A DNA stretch of 64,000 nucleotides from Accumulibacter sp. GTDB lineage: Bacteria > Pseudomonadota > Gammaproteobacteria > Burkholderiales > Rhodocyclaceae. The DNA lies in contig NZ_JAPUVI010000073.1 in NCBI RefSeq assembly GCF_029255285.1, positions 30,503 to 94,502 of the forward strand. The letters are read 5' to 3'. The notes beneath the pieces were generated by a model. It did not search any database, had not been told where the DNA came from, and saw only the letters and a list, made by a program, of their open reading frames with translations. Positions 20,148 to 29,474 of this stretch are shown in pieces. Position 1 is the stretch's first letter. Each line of letters starts with the position of its first letter. The translations under genes and the position numbers were made by a program.

Positions 20148-21566
20148 ATGATCCGTACCCGTTTTGCCCCTTCCCCGACCGGCTTCCTGCACATCGGCGG
20201 CGCGCGTACGGCTCTATTTTCCTGGGCGTACGCCCGCCGCCACGGCGGCCGCTTCATCCTGCGCGTCGAGGACACCGATCTCGCCCGTTCGACGCCAGAA
20301 GCCGTACAGGCGATTCTCGACGGCATGCATTGGCTCGGCCTCGACTACGACGAGGGCCCGTTCTATCAGACTCAACGGATGGATCGCTACCGCGCCGTGA
20401 TCGCGGAAATGCTCGCTACCGGCAGTGCCTATCACTGCTACATGGCGCCGGAGGAACTCGAGCGCCTGCGCGATACCCAGCGCGCGCGAGGCGAGAAGCC
20501 GCGCTACAACGGCTTCTGGCGTCCGGAACCCGGCAAGACGTTGCCGACACCGCCGATCGGGGTTCAGCCGGTGGTCCGTTTCAGGAACCCGGACAAAGGA
20601 ACGGTTGCTTGGGACGACCTCGTCAAAGGCCGCATCGAAATCGCCAATAGCGAACTCGACGATCTGGTCATCGCACGCGCCGACGGTACGCCGACCTATA
20701 ATTTCTGTGTCGTCGTCGATGATCGGGACATGGGTATCACGCACGTCATCCGCGGCGACGATCACGTCAACAATACCCCACGCCAGATCAACATCCTGCG
20801 CGCGCTTGCCGCGCCGGTACCGCTTTACGCACACTTGTCGATGATCCTCGGGGACGATGGGCAGAAACTGTCCAAGCGGCACGGAGCGGTCAGCGTCATG
20901 CAATACGAAGAGGACGGTTACCTGCCGGAAGCCGTGCTCAACTATCTCGCGCGCTTAGGCTGGTCGCACGGTGACGACGAAGTATTCTCGATGCAGCAGT
21001 TCTGCGAATGGTTCGACCTCGACCATATCACGCCGTCGGCGGCACAGTTCAACAGTGAAAAGCTGAACTGGCTGAACGCTCATTACCTTAGGCGTACCGA
21101 TCCGGACCGGCTGGCCAGCCTGGTACGCCAGCGCCTCGAGGCACGCGGGGTGACACTGGGGAACGCGCCGTCGCTCGAAGGCATCGTCGGACTCTACCGG
21201 GAACGCGTCGTCAGTCTCAACGGCTTGGCCGACGCGGCCGAGTTGTTCTACGTCGAGCCGCACCCCAGGGCCGAGTTGCTGGCCAAACATCTGACGCCGG
21301 AAGTGTTGCCGCCATTGTCCGACTTCCTTGCCCGCTTGCCCGACGTCGCTTGGGAAGCCAAGGCGATAGCCGCTCTGATCAAGGAATCCGCCGCCCGGTA
21401 CGGGCTGAAGATGGCGAAACTAGCGATGCCGATCCGCGTGCTGCTGACCGGCCAGGAACAGACGCCTTCGGTCGATGCTTTGGTCGTGTCATTCACACGT
21501 CAAACGGTGCTCGCGCGGCTGGCGGCACGCTGCAGCGCAGAGCTTCCGGCGGCCGAGCAGCCGTGA
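20148..21566 (+). CDS. gltX: Glutamyl-tRNA synthetase
   Basis: The 472-residue class I synthetase begins [20 protein letters not shown], containing the HIGH-type motif HIGG, and has [11 protein letters not shown] as the KMSKS loop. It charges tRNA-Glu with glutamate, and a tRNA-Glu gene lies about 210 bp downstream. The ATG at 20148 matches the family N-terminus; the long in-frame extension upstream is a shadow. A TAAAAT hexamer (20111-20116) could be its -10 box, without a clear -35. Confidence 0.97.
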   Translation: MIRTRFAPSPTGFLHIGGARTALFSWAYARRHGGRFILRVEDTDLARSTPEAVQAILDGMHWLGLDYDEGPFYQTQRMDRYRAVIAEMLATGSAYHCYMAPEELERLRDTQRARGEKPRYNGFWRPEPGKTLPTPPIGVQPVVRFRNPDKGTVAWDDLVKGRIEIANSELDDLVIARADGTPTYNFCVVVDDRDMGITHVIRGDDHVNNTPRQINILRALAAPVPLYAHLSMILGDDGQKLSKRHGAVSVMQYEEDGYLPEAVLNYLARLGWSHGDDEVFSMQQFCEWFDLDHITPSAAQFNSEKLNWLNAHYLRRTDPDRLASLVRQRLEARGVTLGNAPSLEGIVGLYRERVVSLNGLADAAELFYVEPHPRAELLAKHLTPEVLPPLSDFLARLPDVAWEAKAIAALIKESAARYGLKMAKLAMPIRVLLTGQEQTPSVDALVVSFTRQTVLARLAARCSAELPAAEQP

Positions 21567-21634
21567 GGCGCGTTTTGGTTCCTGCTCGCCAGCCGATCTG
21601 GCGCCCGCCGCAGCTGAACTTGCTGCGACAGCGC

Positions 21635-21663
21635 TTTACAGCGCCGAGCAGCTTCCTTATAAT
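21635..21663 (+). promoter_or_regulatory. Strong sigma70 promoter of the tRNA operon
   Basis: TTTACA (21635-21640) and a perfect TATAAT (21658-21663) are separated by 17 bp. Transcription would start near 21670, about 12 bp before tRNA-Ala. This is the best -10 match in the window and fits a stable-RNA promoter. Confidence 0.8.
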
Positions 21664-21681
21664 CGCGCCTTCTTTCGGGAC

Positions 21682-21757
<76 letters not shown>

Positions 21758-21778
21758 GAACACCGAAAGAAGGTCCGG

Positions 21779-21854
21779 GTCCCCATCGTCTAGAGGCCTA
21801 GGACACTACCCTTTCACGGTAGGTACCGGGGTTCGAATCCCCGTGGGGACGCCA
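21779..21854 (+). tRNA. tRNA-Glu (anticodon TTC)
   Basis: A 76-nt cloverleaf has acceptor GTCCCCA/TGGGGAC and anticodon stem CTACC/GGTAG around loop CTTTCAC, giving TTC. The T arm is CGGGG/CCCCG, with discriminator G and an encoded CCA. It lies 21 bp after tRNA-Ala, in the same transcript. A minus-strand reading frame runs antisense into its 3' half, marking it as the likely attachment site of an old element. Confidence 0.97.
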
Positions 21855-22113
21855 CTCTATCCCCGGCGCTGAGCCGGTAGGATATCCGGAATGTCGACGC
21901 GTCAAGGTCGATTTCCACCTTCTCGAGCAGGCCGCGGACGAAATCCTTCAGCCGATCGCGATCGATGGTCTCTACGTCCTCGGCCAGCGCGCGAAGGATT
22001 CTCGTTACCTGCGCCTCGGTCAGCCCGCGCACTTTTTCTGCCTCTGCCTCGATCTGTGAGCGGCGCGTGACTTCTTCTTCCAGGGCGACGCGCCTTACCT
22101 CGTGAGTCTCGAT
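21814..22113 (-). pseudogene. Recombinase-like C-terminal remnant reading antisense into tRNA-Glu
   Basis: About 100 codons continue in frame from the truncated dtd. They encode a helical segment (QIEAEAEKVRGLTEAQVTRI) and RLKDFVRGLLEKVEIDLD. These resemble the C-terminal part of large serine-recombinase-type proteins, which often end in such a K-D-x-x-R-G-L-L-E-x-V stretch. The last 13 or so residues (ASPRGFEPRYLP) are simply the reverse complement of the tRNA-Glu 3' half. The stop lies opposite the anticodon loop. The catalytic domain is absent. I read it as the end of an integrated element left after deletion of the rest; the family assignment is from memory of such C-termini. Confidence 0.55.
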
Positions 22114-22311
22114 GAGGCTGTGATTCATCCGACCCGTCGGGTCGGAGAAGATCCTGAGCCTGGCAAGCTTGGCCGACATCCACGCGAGATCGGCATCGGC
22201 GTCGTTCGCTTCGAATCCGACCAGAACCAGTAAGCCAGACCCGATGACAGCGGTGATCAAGCCGTCAACTTCGACTCGCGCCGAGGCGACGCGCTGCACC
22301 ACAACCCGCAT
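22114..22311 (-). pseudogene. dtd: Truncated D-aminoacyl-tRNA deacylase (5' part only)
   Basis: The first 66 codons match the N-terminus of Dtd: MRVVVQRVASARVEVDG, then IGSGLLVLVGFE and RIFSDPTGRMN. At about position 22114 similarity stops and an unrelated reading frame continues. A full Dtd has about 145 residues. The missing part holds the conserved SQFT segment and the C-terminal Gly-cis-Pro (NxGPVT) motif needed to hydrolyse D-aminoacyl-tRNA. The fragment is therefore very unlikely to be active. A second intact copy elsewhere cannot be excluded. Confidence 0.75.
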
Positions 22312-22476
22312 GGTATCGAGTGTGCTAGCCGCTCGCGCCAGCGAGGCTCGCCGGCACCCGGTTTGCCCGCCGATCCCACGCCGAGCATCGACAGTTCTGC
22401 CCGGCAACGGCCCTAGAAGGGCATACACAAGACCCGCCCGCGCCGTGATCCTTGCTCGATACCTCGCTGGCCTGCT

Positions 22477-23436
22477 TCACTTCAAGTCGCGGCGGCGGTC
22501 GTCCGGATACGGCAGCCAGTGAACGTTGTTGGTCAAGGGCTCCGGCTGCAGTGTCACGTGCGTGATTCGCCGCTCGGCGAGCGCGTGTCGACTGGCAGCA
22601 AGCACCGCCGGCCAAGCTTGCAGCGAGTCGACGACGAGATGAGCTGAGAGCGCCACCCGGTTCGACGACAGGGTCCAGATATGCAGATCGTGCACCGAAG
22701 CGACGCCTGGAATGCTCGCCAGCAGTCGACCGACCTGCTCGCTCGACAGGCTGATCGGGACACCCTCCATCAGCGCCTGCAGAACCTCACGCAGAAGGCG
22801 CAAGCTGGAAGCCAGCATCAGTACGCAGATGAGGAGCGAAAGCAGGGGGTCTACCGTCATCCAACCGGTCCACATGACCACCGCGCCGGAGACGAGTGCC
22901 GCCACCGAACCGAGGAGGTCGCCCAGAACGTGAAGCAGGGCGCCGCGTGTATTCATCGATTGCTCGCCGTGCATCAGCAACCAGGCGACACCGATGTTGA
23001 GGAGCAGCCCAAGAGCGGCGACTAAGGTGACCGCCTCGCCATTGACCGTTGCCGGCTCGAAAATGCGAAGCACCGCGGCGACCGAAATGCCGACCACGAC
23101 TACCACCATGAACAAGACGTTGGCCAGGGCGGCCAGCGTTTCGACACGGCCATAGCCATAAGTGTGACGCTCTGTCGGCGGGCGCCGCGCAAGCCAGGCA
23201 GCGAACGCGGCGAGGGCGAGAGAAGCGCTGTCGGTCACCATGTGCCCGGCATCTCCGAGGAGTGCCAGCGAGCCCGACAAGATACCCGTGGCCGCCTCGA
23301 CGGCGGCAAAACCGAGCGTCAGCAACAACGCCCAGACGAGGCGAGGCCCCGAATCCGCAGGGTGATGGTGGGCGTGGCCGCCATGCGGCCCATGCTCGTG
23401 GCGGGGGTGGTCGCCGTGATCGTGATCAGCGTTCAT
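22477..23436 (-). CDS. Cation diffusion facilitator, zinc-type (ZitB/CzcD-like)
   Basis: The 319-residue protein has a histidine-rich N-terminus (HDHGDHPRHEHGPHGGHAHHH) and six predicted membrane helices. It has the two metal-site motifs HxxxD (HMVTD in helix 2, HVLGD in helix 5) and a cytoplasmic C-terminal domain (VHDLHIWTLSSNRVALSAHL). The family exports Zn2+, and sometimes Cd2+ or Co2+, in exchange for protons. The HxxxD pairs favour zinc. It diverges from the zapB-like/zapA genes. Confidence 0.92.
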   Translation of the reverse strand: MNADHDHGDHPRHEHGPHGGHAHHHPADSGPRLVWALLLTLGFAAVEAATGILSGSLALLGDAGHMVTDSASLALAAFAAWLARRPPTERHTYGYGRVETLAALANVLFMVVVVVGISVAAVLRIFEPATVNGEAVTLVAALGLLLNIGVAWLLMHGEQSMNTRGALLHVLGDLLGSVAALVSGAVVMWTGWMTVDPLLSLLICVLMLASSLRLLREVLQALMEGVPISLSSEQVGRLLASIPGVASVHDLHIWTLSSNRVALSAHLVVDSLQAWPAVLAASRHALAERRITHVTLQPEPLTNNVHWLPYPDDRRRDLK

Positions 23437-23553
23437 CGTCCTGAAATTTTAACCCAGATCGCGACGCCCTCGCTTCAAGTGGCCTCGACAACGAACGGTT
23501 CGCTTGCGGAGAGCCGGACGCTCCGTCCGTTGCCAACAAGCCCCGCTTACGCC

Positions 23554-23583
23554 TTGACCGAACAAGCTTCTTGAATCTATAGT
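23554..23583 (+). promoter_or_regulatory. Predicted promoter abutting the zapB-like start codon
   Basis: TTGACC (23554-23559) and TATAGT (23578-23583) are 18 bp apart. The expected transcription start, about 23590, coincides with the ATG at 23591, so the message may be leaderless. Confidence 0.5.
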
Positions 23584-23590
23584 CCGCCCC

Positions 23591-23794
23591 ATGCTTACTA
23601 ATGAACTCGACGCGCTCGAGAGTCGGATCGCGCAAGTCGTTTCGCTCTGCCACACTCTGCGCACCGAGAATGACGCACTGCGAGCGCAACTCGCGACCGC
23701 CGAGGCCGACCGGGCGCGCCTCGCCGAACGCATGGCCGCCGCTTCCGCCCGACTCGAAGAACTTGCCCAGCAACTGCCCGAAGCCAGGGCCTGA
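23591..23794 (+). CDS. Small coiled-coil protein, TIGR02449/ZapB-like
   Basis: The 67-residue protein is almost entirely a coiled coil (LTNELDALESRIAQVVSLC; ENDALRAQLATAEADRARLA) with a heptad pattern. A small gene of this type sits directly before zapA in many beta- and gammaproteobacteria. The family is thought to act at the division ring, but that is weakly established. No Shine-Dalgarno site is visible, which fits the leaderless promoter noted upstream. Confidence 0.75.
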   Translation: MLTNELDALESRIAQVVSLCHTLRTENDALRAQLATAEADRARLAERMAAASARLEELAQQLPEARA

Positions 23795-23807
23795 AGACGC
23801 TCACCCG

Positions 23808-24164
23808 ATGCCCAATGAAGCCCGTTTTCTCGACATCACCTTGCTTGGCAAGGGATACCGTGTCGCTTGCCCGCCTGAGGAACGAGCCGCGCTGCTCGAC
23901 GCGGCAGCCTACGTAGATGGCAAGATGCGCGACATTGCCGAGAAGACTAAGAGCAATCTCAACGAGCGGATTGCCGTCATGGCAGCCCTGAACATCGCCC
24001 ACGAGCACCTCCACCAGCATCAGGAAATTCCCGCACCGCATCAGAAAATTGAATCTGAAATAGCCCTGGACATCGACGGCGTTCGGCGTAGAATTTCTTC
24101 CATGGAGGCAGAGTTGGAGGCGGCCTTGGGGCCGCAGCCGGGCAGTGAGGACGGTGAATCATAG
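23808..24164 (+). CDS. zapA: Cell division protein ZapA
   Basis: The 118-residue protein starts MPNEARFLDITLLGKGYRVA and has PPEERAALLDAAAYVDGKM followed by a long helix. This is the ZapA fold: a small N-terminal domain and a C-terminal coiled coil. ZapA cross-links FtsZ filaments at the Z-ring. It is 13 bp after the ZapB-like gene. A 6S RNA gene follows, the usual order in beta- and gammaproteobacteria. Confidence 0.92.
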   Translation: MPNEARFLDITLLGKGYRVACPPEERAALLDAAAYVDGKMRDIAEKTKSNLNERIAVMAALNIAHEHLHQHQEIPAPHQKIESEIALDIDGVRRRISSMEAELEAALGPQPGSEDGES

Positions 24165-24183
24165 TAGCAAGCTTGTCCTTTCC

Positions 24184-24378
24184 CTGTCTCCGAGAGAGTT
24201 CCCTGCGGTGTTTGTTAAGGTCATAGATTCCTTGGACCAATGCTAATTGGCATCGGTCGCCGACCATCGAAACTGCTGTTGTGTGTGCCCCTAATGTCGG
24301 GTATACCTGATGCGGAAGGAGAGTGACCCAACTGAATCGAGGTTCAGGATGCCGGCCTGACGGCACTCGCGGGGACAA
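24184..24378 (+). ncRNA. ssrS: 6S RNA
   Basis: The zapA-downstream position is the conserved site of ssrS. The closing stem can be drawn between GTCTCCGAG (24186-24194) and CTCGCGGGGAC (24366-24376) with a small bulge. Between them lie stretches characteristic of betaproteobacterial 6S RNA, such as TTCCCTGCGGTG and GATTCCTTGGACC. The length, about 195 nt, fits. 6S RNA mimics an open promoter and binds sigma70 RNA polymerase in stationary phase. Ends are approximate. Confidence 0.8.
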
Positions 24379-24392
24379 GATGCAAGAAATGG

Positions 24393-24422
24393 CGCGGAAC
24401 TTCGGTTCCGCGTTTTTTTTTT
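24393..24422 (+). terminator. Rho-independent terminator after 6S RNA
   Basis: A perfect 8-bp stem (CGCGGAAC/GTTCCGCG) closed by a TTCG tetraloop is followed by ten T's. It lies just after the 6S RNA and separates it from the nap promoter. Confidence 0.92.
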
Positions 24423-24566
24423 GCCTGGATGGACCCGCAACTGGCCATCCGAAACAGCGGCGCTCGTCGCAACGGCCGCTTAGTCGAGCCGACAACGTCT
24501 TTACGCTGCCTGCGCTTTGCCGCCAGGGGCGCTTGCCGAGAATCCCCGTAGCGCATTGGTTTTGGC

Positions 24567-24608
24567 TTGATTTGTATCAAGAAAAAGCACCTCCAAGAGG
24601 CATAGAGT
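24567..24608 (+). promoter_or_regulatory. FNR/ANR box and class II-type promoter of the nap operon
   Basis: TTGATTTGTATCAA (24567-24580) is a perfect match to the FNR consensus TTGAT-N4-ATCAA. A TAGAGT hexamer (24603-24608) lies where a -10 box belongs if the FNR site is centred at about -41.5, giving a start near 24615. The leader would be about 80 nt. This predicts induction of nap under oxygen limitation. The preceding stretch 24423-24566 shows nothing else recognisable. Confidence 0.85.
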
Positions 24609-24694
24609 AAGCGTCTGATAGAGGCCCGCCATGGTTGCAGCGGATGGTCGCGGCACGCTGGTCGATTGGCCTTTGCGCAGGAGCATCTCGGTTC

Positions 24695-24943
24695 ATGAAT
24701 CTGTCCAGCGTATTGGTCAATGCGCGGCCCGCGGCGCTGCCGCAGGTTCTCGCGGCCCTCGCATGCTTCGGCGGCGTCGAAGTTCACGCCACAACCGAGG
24801 ATGGCCGGATGATCGTGACCATCGAGGCCGACTCGGCTCAAGCCGTGGCGGACATCTTCGCTCAGATCAACCAGCAGCCGGGCGTCCTCTCGGCGTCCAT
24901 GGTGTACCACCAGTTCGAACCCGATCCTGATGAGGAAGCATGA
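24695..24943 (+). CDS. napD: NapD, NapA-specific Tat chaperone
   Basis: The 82-residue protein begins [20 protein letters not shown] and contains [17 protein letters not shown] and [13 protein letters not shown], typical of NapD. NapD binds the Tat signal of NapA in the cytoplasm and holds it until the molybdenum cofactor is inserted. The start at 24695 has AGGAG upstream; a longer in-frame start at 24635 lacks family similarity. The stop lies one base before the chosen napA start codon. Confidence 0.92.
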   Translation: MNLSSVLVNARPAALPQVLAALACFGGVEVHATTEDGRMIVTIEADSAQAVADIFAQINQQPGVLSASMVYHQFEPDPDEEA

Positions 24944-24944
24944 G

Positions 24945-27470
24945 ATGAAATTGGCCTTGACACGTCGTGACTTTATCAAGAGCAACGCGCTTGCCGCGGC
25001 GGCCAGTGTCGCCGGCATCAGTCTCCCCGTTCTCGCCCAGACCGTCCCGGGCAAGGGCGACGGCGTGCGCTGGGACAAGGGCGCCTGCCGCTACTGCGGC
25101 ACGGGCTGCGGGGTGCTGGTCGGCACCAAGGATGGTCGCATCGTAGCCACGCAGGGAGACCCCGACGCGCCGGTCAATCGGGGCCTCAACTGTATCAAGG
25201 GCTACTTCCTGTCGAAGATTCAGTATGGCAAAGATCGCCTGACAACGCCTCTGCTGCGCATGAAGGACGGTCGCTTCGACAAGAACGGCGAGTTCGCACC
25301 GATCTCTTGGGAGCAGGCTTTCGACATCATGGCCGACAAGTGCAAGGCGGCGCTCAAGAAGGGGGGGCCGCGCAACGTCGCCATGTTCGGATCGGGTCAA
25401 TGGACGATCTGGGAAGGCTACGCGGCCGCCAAACTGATGAAGGCCGGGCTGCTGACCAACAACCTCGACCCGAATGCCCGTCACTGCATGGCTTCTGCCG
25501 TCGCTGGATTCATGCGGACTTTCGGCATCGATGAGCCGATGGGGTGCTACGACGACATCGAACACGCCGACGCTTTCGTGTTGTGGGGGTCGAACATGGC
25601 CGAAATGCATCCCATCCTGTGGTCGCGAATCACCGACCGTCGCCTGACCGGCAAGAACGTCAAGATCCATGTTCTCTCGACCTTCAGCCACCGGTCGACC
25701 GAACTCGCCGACAGCGAGTTGATCTTCAAGCCACAGAGCGATCTGGCGATCCTCAACTACCTTTGCAACTACATCATCCAGAACAACGCAGTGAATCAGG
25801 AGTTCGTTGCCCGTAACGTCAGCTTCAAGAAGGGAGTCACCGACATCGGCTACGGCCTGCGGGCCGATCATCCGCTGGAAAAAGTGGCGATGAACAACGG
25901 CTATCCTGGCGAAGACGGCAAGACAAAGGGCAATCCGGCGGCCGCGAGCGCGATGACTTTCGACGAGTTCAAGGCGTTCGTTGCGGAATACACGCTCGAC
26001 AAGGCGCACGAAATTTCCGGCGTGCCGAAAGACCGGCTCGAAGCGCTGGCCAAGGCCTACGCCGACCCGAAGATCAAGGTCACGTCGTTCTGGACCATGG
26101 GCTTCAACCAGCACACGCGCGGTACGTGGGTCAATAACATGATCTACAACGTGCATCTTCTGGTCGGCAAGATATCGGAACCCGGCAACAGCCCGTTTTC
26201 GTTGACCGGCCAGCCCTCGGCCTGCGGCACGGCGCGCGAAGTCGGCACCTTCGCGCACCGCCTGCCGGCCGACATGCTGGTGACCAATCCCAAGCACCGT
26301 GAAGTGACCGAGAAGTTGTGGAAACTGCCCGCCGGCACACTGCCCGATTGGATCGGTGCGCACGCGGTGGCGCAAAGCCGCCTGCTCAAGGACGGCAAAA
26401 TCAATTTCTACTGGACGACGACGACCAACAACATGCAAGCCGGACCGAACGTCAATGGCGAGATCTTCCCCGGCTGGCGTAACCCCGACAATTTCATCGT
26501 GGTTTCCGACGCCTATCCGACGGTTTCGGCGATGTCGGCGGACCTGATCCTGCCGTCGGCGATGTGGATGGAGAAAGAAGGCGCTTTCGGCAATGCCGAG
26601 CGACGCACCCAGTTCTGGCGCCAACAGGTCCGGGCGCCGGGACAGGCGAAATCCGACCTCTGGCAGTACGTCGAGTTTTCGAAGCGTTTCAAGACCGACG
26701 AGGTGTGGCCGGCGGCCCTGCTTGACAAGAATCCGGAGTACAAAGGCAAGACCTTGTACGACGTGCTCTACGCCAATGGCCAGGTCAACAAGTTCCCGCT
26801 CAGCCAGACCTACAAGGGTTTCGACAATGACGAGTCGAAGGCGGTCGGCTTCTATCTGCAAAAGGGCCTGTTCGAGGAGTACGCCGCTTTCGGTCGAGGC
26901 CATGCCCACGATCTGGCGGATTTCGACACCTATCACAAGGCACGCGGCTTGCGCTGGCCGGTCGTCGACGGCAAGGAAACCTTGTGGCGCTTTCGCGAGG
27001 GCTACGATCCCTACGTCAAGAAAGGGGAAGGAGTCAGGTTCTATGGTCATCCCGACGGCAAGGCGGTGGTCTTTGCCCTGCCCTACCAGCCGGCCGCCGA
27101 AATGCCCGACAAGGAGTATGACCTCTGGTTGTGCACCGGGCGCGTTCTCGAGCACTGGCATACCGGCTCGATGACACGACGAGTCCCAGAACTGTACAAG
27201 GCGATGCCCGATTCGTGGATCTACATACACCCCGAAGACGCCAAGAAACGTGGAGTGCAGCGCGGTGATGTGGTCAAGGTCATCAGCCGGCGTGGGGAGA
27301 TCCAACTGCGCGCCGAAACACGCGGCCGCAACAAGCCGCCGGTCGGCTTGGTTTTCGTTCCCTTCTTCGACGAACACCGCCTGGTCAACAAACTGACGCT
27401 TGACGCCACCTGCCCGATCTCCAAAGAGACCGACTTCAAGAAGTGTTCCTGCAAGGTGGTAAAGGCCTGA
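24945..27470 (+). CDS. napA: Periplasmic nitrate reductase catalytic subunit NapA
   Basis: The 841-residue molybdoenzyme has a Tat signal ([19 protein letters not shown]). Next is a [4Fe-4S] site, [10 protein letters not shown] followed by the fourth cysteine in GLNCIKGYF. The likely molybdenum-ligating cysteine is in [13 protein letters not shown]. It ends in the usual NapA C-terminus ([16 protein letters not shown]). It reduces nitrate to nitrite in the periplasm. The ATG at 24945 follows GAGGAAG; an in-frame ATG 15 bases earlier inside napD is the alternative. Confidence 0.97.
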   Translation: MKLALTRRDFIKSNALAAAASVAGISLPVLAQTVPGKGDGVRWDKGACRYCGTGCGVLVGTKDGRIVATQGDPDAPVNRGLNCIKGYFLSKIQYGKDRLTTPLLRMKDGRFDKNGEFAPISWEQAFDIMADKCKAALKKGGPRNVAMFGSGQWTIWEGYAAAKLMKAGLLTNNLDPNARHCMASAVAGFMRTFGIDEPMGCYDDIEHADAFVLWGSNMAEMHPILWSRITDRRLTGKNVKIHVLSTFSHRSTELADSELIFKPQSDLAILNYLCNYIIQNNAVNQEFVARNVSFKKGVTDIGYGLRADHPLEKVAMNNGYPGEDGKTKGNPAAASAMTFDEFKAFVAEYTLDKAHEISGVPKDRLEALAKAYADPKIKVTSFWTMGFNQHTRGTWVNNMIYNVHLLVGKISEPGNSPFSLTGQPSACGTAREVGTFAHRLPADMLVTNPKHREVTEKLWKLPAGTLPDWIGAHAVAQSRLLKDGKINFYWTTTTNNMQAGPNVNGEIFPGWRNPDNFIVVSDAYPTVSAMSADLILPSAMWMEKEGAFGNAERRTQFWRQQVRAPGQAKSDLWQYVEFSKRFKTDEVWPAALLDKNPEYKGKTLYDVLYANGQVNKFPLSQTYKGFDNDESKAVGFYLQKGLFEEYAAFGRGHAHDLADFDTYHKARGLRWPVVDGKETLWRFREGYDPYVKKGEGVRFYGHPDGKAVVFALPYQPAAEMPDKEYDLWLCTGRVLEHWHTGSMTRRVPELYKAMPDSWIYIHPEDAKKRGVQRGDVVKVISRRGEIQLRAETRGRNKPPVGLVFVPFFDEHRLVNKLTLDATCPISKETDFKKCSCKVVKA

Positions 27471-27565
27471 CGAGTCAGGGAAAGCGGTCAGTCTAGGGCC
27501 GTACCTACCCGAGGGGCGGTCAAGCGGCCGCCCGGACTGAACAATCCCGTGCCGACCACTTCACG

Positions 27566-28522
27566 ATGCCCAGCGAGAACAGCAAAGCCAGCCAAGCACC
27601 TGCCCGCGCCGCGAGGGCACCGGCACGCCGGCAGTTTTTCGTGGATTCGGCACGCTTGATTTGTGGTGTCAGTATCGTCGGACTTGGGCTGGCGGCGTAC
27701 GCCAAGCAGTCGAAGGCTCGACCGCCAATGGCGATCCGTCCGCCGGGCGCGCGTCGCGAAGACGAATTTCTTGGCGCCTGCATTCGCTGCGGCATGTGTG
27801 TGCGCGATTGTCCGTATCAGATCCTCGCACTGGCCAGACCCGAGTCGCTGGTGGCCACTGGCACACCCTACTTCACGGCGCGTGGGGGACCTTGCGAAAT
27901 GTGCGAGGATCTCCCTTGCGTCCGGGCTTGCCCGACCGGTGCGCTCGACCACGGCCTGACCGACATCAACGACGCCAGGATGGGCTTGGCGGTACTTTCC
28001 GACCAGGAAACCTGCCTTAACTTTCTCGGCCTTCGTTGCGACGTCTGCTACCGGGTCTGCCCGGCAATCGACCAGGCCATCACGCTTGAACTGCGGCCCA
28101 ACACGCGCACCGGGCGCCATACCATGTTCATCCCGACTGTGCACTCCGAACACTGCACCGGTTGTGGCAAATGCGAGAGTGCCTGTGTCACGGACGAGGC
28201 TTCGATCCGCGTACTCCCGGCGAAGCTCGTGAGGGGCTCGCTGGGCGAACACTACCGTCTCGGTTGGGAGGAGAAGGCGAGAGCCGGCGGCCATTCGTTG
28301 GTCGAGGACAGGGGGCTGGTCGATCTGCCCGACCGCTTGCCGGAAGGCATGAAACTAGAGGGCCATTTCGATCCGGGCGGCGACAAGCAGCCGGCAGCCG
28401 CAGCCGGTCCGGCCATGCCGAGTCTGCCACCGGGCTTGGGTGGGCCGTCCATGTCAGGCAACAGCCTGTCGTTACCGCCGGATCGATCGATCCGTCGCCT
28501 ACCTGGCGAGGCCGCACGATGA
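27566..28522 (+). CDS. napG: NapG, periplasmic polyferredoxin of the quinol-oxidising NapGH module
   Basis: The 318-residue protein has a Tat-like leader (ARRQFFVDSARLICG). Four [4Fe-4S]-type cysteine clusters follow: CIRCGMCVRDCP, CEMCEDLPCVRACP, CDVCYRVCP and CTGCGKCESAC. With NapH it carries electrons from quinol towards NapAB. The C-terminal 70 residues are proline- and glycine-rich and look disordered. It lies 95 bp after napA; its stop overlaps the napH start (ATGA). Confidence 0.94.
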   Translation: MPSENSKASQAPARAARAPARRQFFVDSARLICGVSIVGLGLAAYAKQSKARPPMAIRPPGARREDEFLGACIRCGMCVRDCPYQILALARPESLVATGTPYFTARGGPCEMCEDLPCVRACPTGALDHGLTDINDARMGLAVLSDQETCLNFLGLRCDVCYRVCPAIDQAITLELRPNTRTGRHTMFIPTVHSEHCTGCGKCESACVTDEASIRVLPAKLVRGSLGEHYRLGWEEKARAGGHSLVEDRGLVDLPDRLPEGMKLEGHFDPGGDKQPAAAAGPAMPSLPPGLGGPSMSGNSLSLPPDRSIRRLPGEAAR

Positions 28523-29448
28523 GTCTCCGCCAACGCGCGGGCGCCGACGCCGTTGCCACCAAGGGCTGGTTGGCGGCGCACAAGTGGTTGCTGGCCAGAC
28601 GCTGCAGCCAACTCAGCATTCTCGCGCTCTTTCTGCTGGGTCCGCTGGCTTCCGTCTGGGTTGTCAAGGGTAACCTCGCCTACAGTCTGACACTCGACAC
28701 TCTACCCCTGACCGACCCGTACGTGCTGCTGCAGTCGCTTCTCGCCGGGCATTTACCCGAAGCGCAGGGTTTGTTGGGCGCGCTGGTCGTCTTCGTTTTC
28801 TATCTACTCGTCGGCGGTCGTGTCTATTGCGCGTGGGTCTGTCCGGTCAACCCGATCACCGACCTCGCCGGCTGGCTGCGGGAACGGCTCGCCATCCGGG
28901 GCAGTGCCCACATCTCGCGCGCCAGTCGTTACGGGGTGTTGGCCATGACACTGCTGCTGGCAGGTCTGACTGGGACGATCGCCTGGGAACTGGTCAACCC
29001 GGTCTCCATGTTGCAGCGCGGACTCCTCTTCGGTTTCGGCGCCGCGTGGACCGTCGTGCTGGCCGTCTTTGTTTTCGACCTGGTAGTCATGAGCCGTGGC
29101 TGGTGCGGCCATCTCTGCCCGGTTGGCGCCTTCTACAGCCTGCTCGGTCGCTGGAGCCCGCTACGTATCACCGCTTCCGGGCGCGCCGCTTGCAACGATT
29201 GCCTGGACTGCTTCGCGATCTGTCCGGAACCGCAGGTCATTCGCCCGGCCTTGAAGGGAGCGATCGAGGGTATCGGCCCGGTCATTCTGGCGGCCAACTG
29301 CACCAACTGTGGGCGCTGCATCGATATCTGTTCGAAAGACGTTTTCACTTTCGGGCTGCGCTTCGACAATCCACCGGAAAACGGTGCGCAGGCCGATCCG
29401 CGAGCTTCGCCACACGCCCACGGAAATCCCCGAGAACCATTGCAATGA
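28519..29448 (+). CDS. napH: NapH, membrane ferredoxin-type quinol dehydrogenase
   Basis: The 309-residue protein has about four membrane helices and two conserved Cys-Pro loops (YCAWVCPVNP and WCGHLCPVGAF). It ends with two [4Fe-4S] motifs on the cytoplasmic side (CNDCLDCFAICP and CTNCGRCIDIC). NapH is proposed to oxidise quinol and pass electrons to NapG. The ATG at 28519 overlaps the napG stop, so translation is coupled. Confidence 0.94.
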   Translation: MSLRQRAGADAVATKGWLAAHKWLLARRCSQLSILALFLLGPLASVWVVKGNLAYSLTLDTLPLTDPYVLLQSLLAGHLPEAQGLLGALVVFVFYLLVGGRVYCAWVCPVNPITDLAGWLRERLAIRGSAHISRASRYGVLAMTLLLAGLTGTIAWELVNPVSMLQRGLLFGFGAAWTVVLAVFVFDLVVMSRGWCGHLCPVGAFYSLLGRWSPLRITASGRAACNDCLDCFAICPEPQVIRPALKGAIEGIGPVILAANCTNCGRCIDICSKDVFTFGLRFDNPPENGAQADPRASPHAHGNPREPLQ

Positions 29449-29474
29449 CCTTTGACGCGGAGGGAGCGCCAATC

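Noticed and set aside
24323-24610. 95-codon frame after 6S RNA
   Set aside because: It crosses the 6S RNA 3' end, a terminator and the FNR box; no protein similarity.
24867-27377. 836-codon minus-strand frame
   Set aside because: Antisense shadow of napA; no recognisable motifs.
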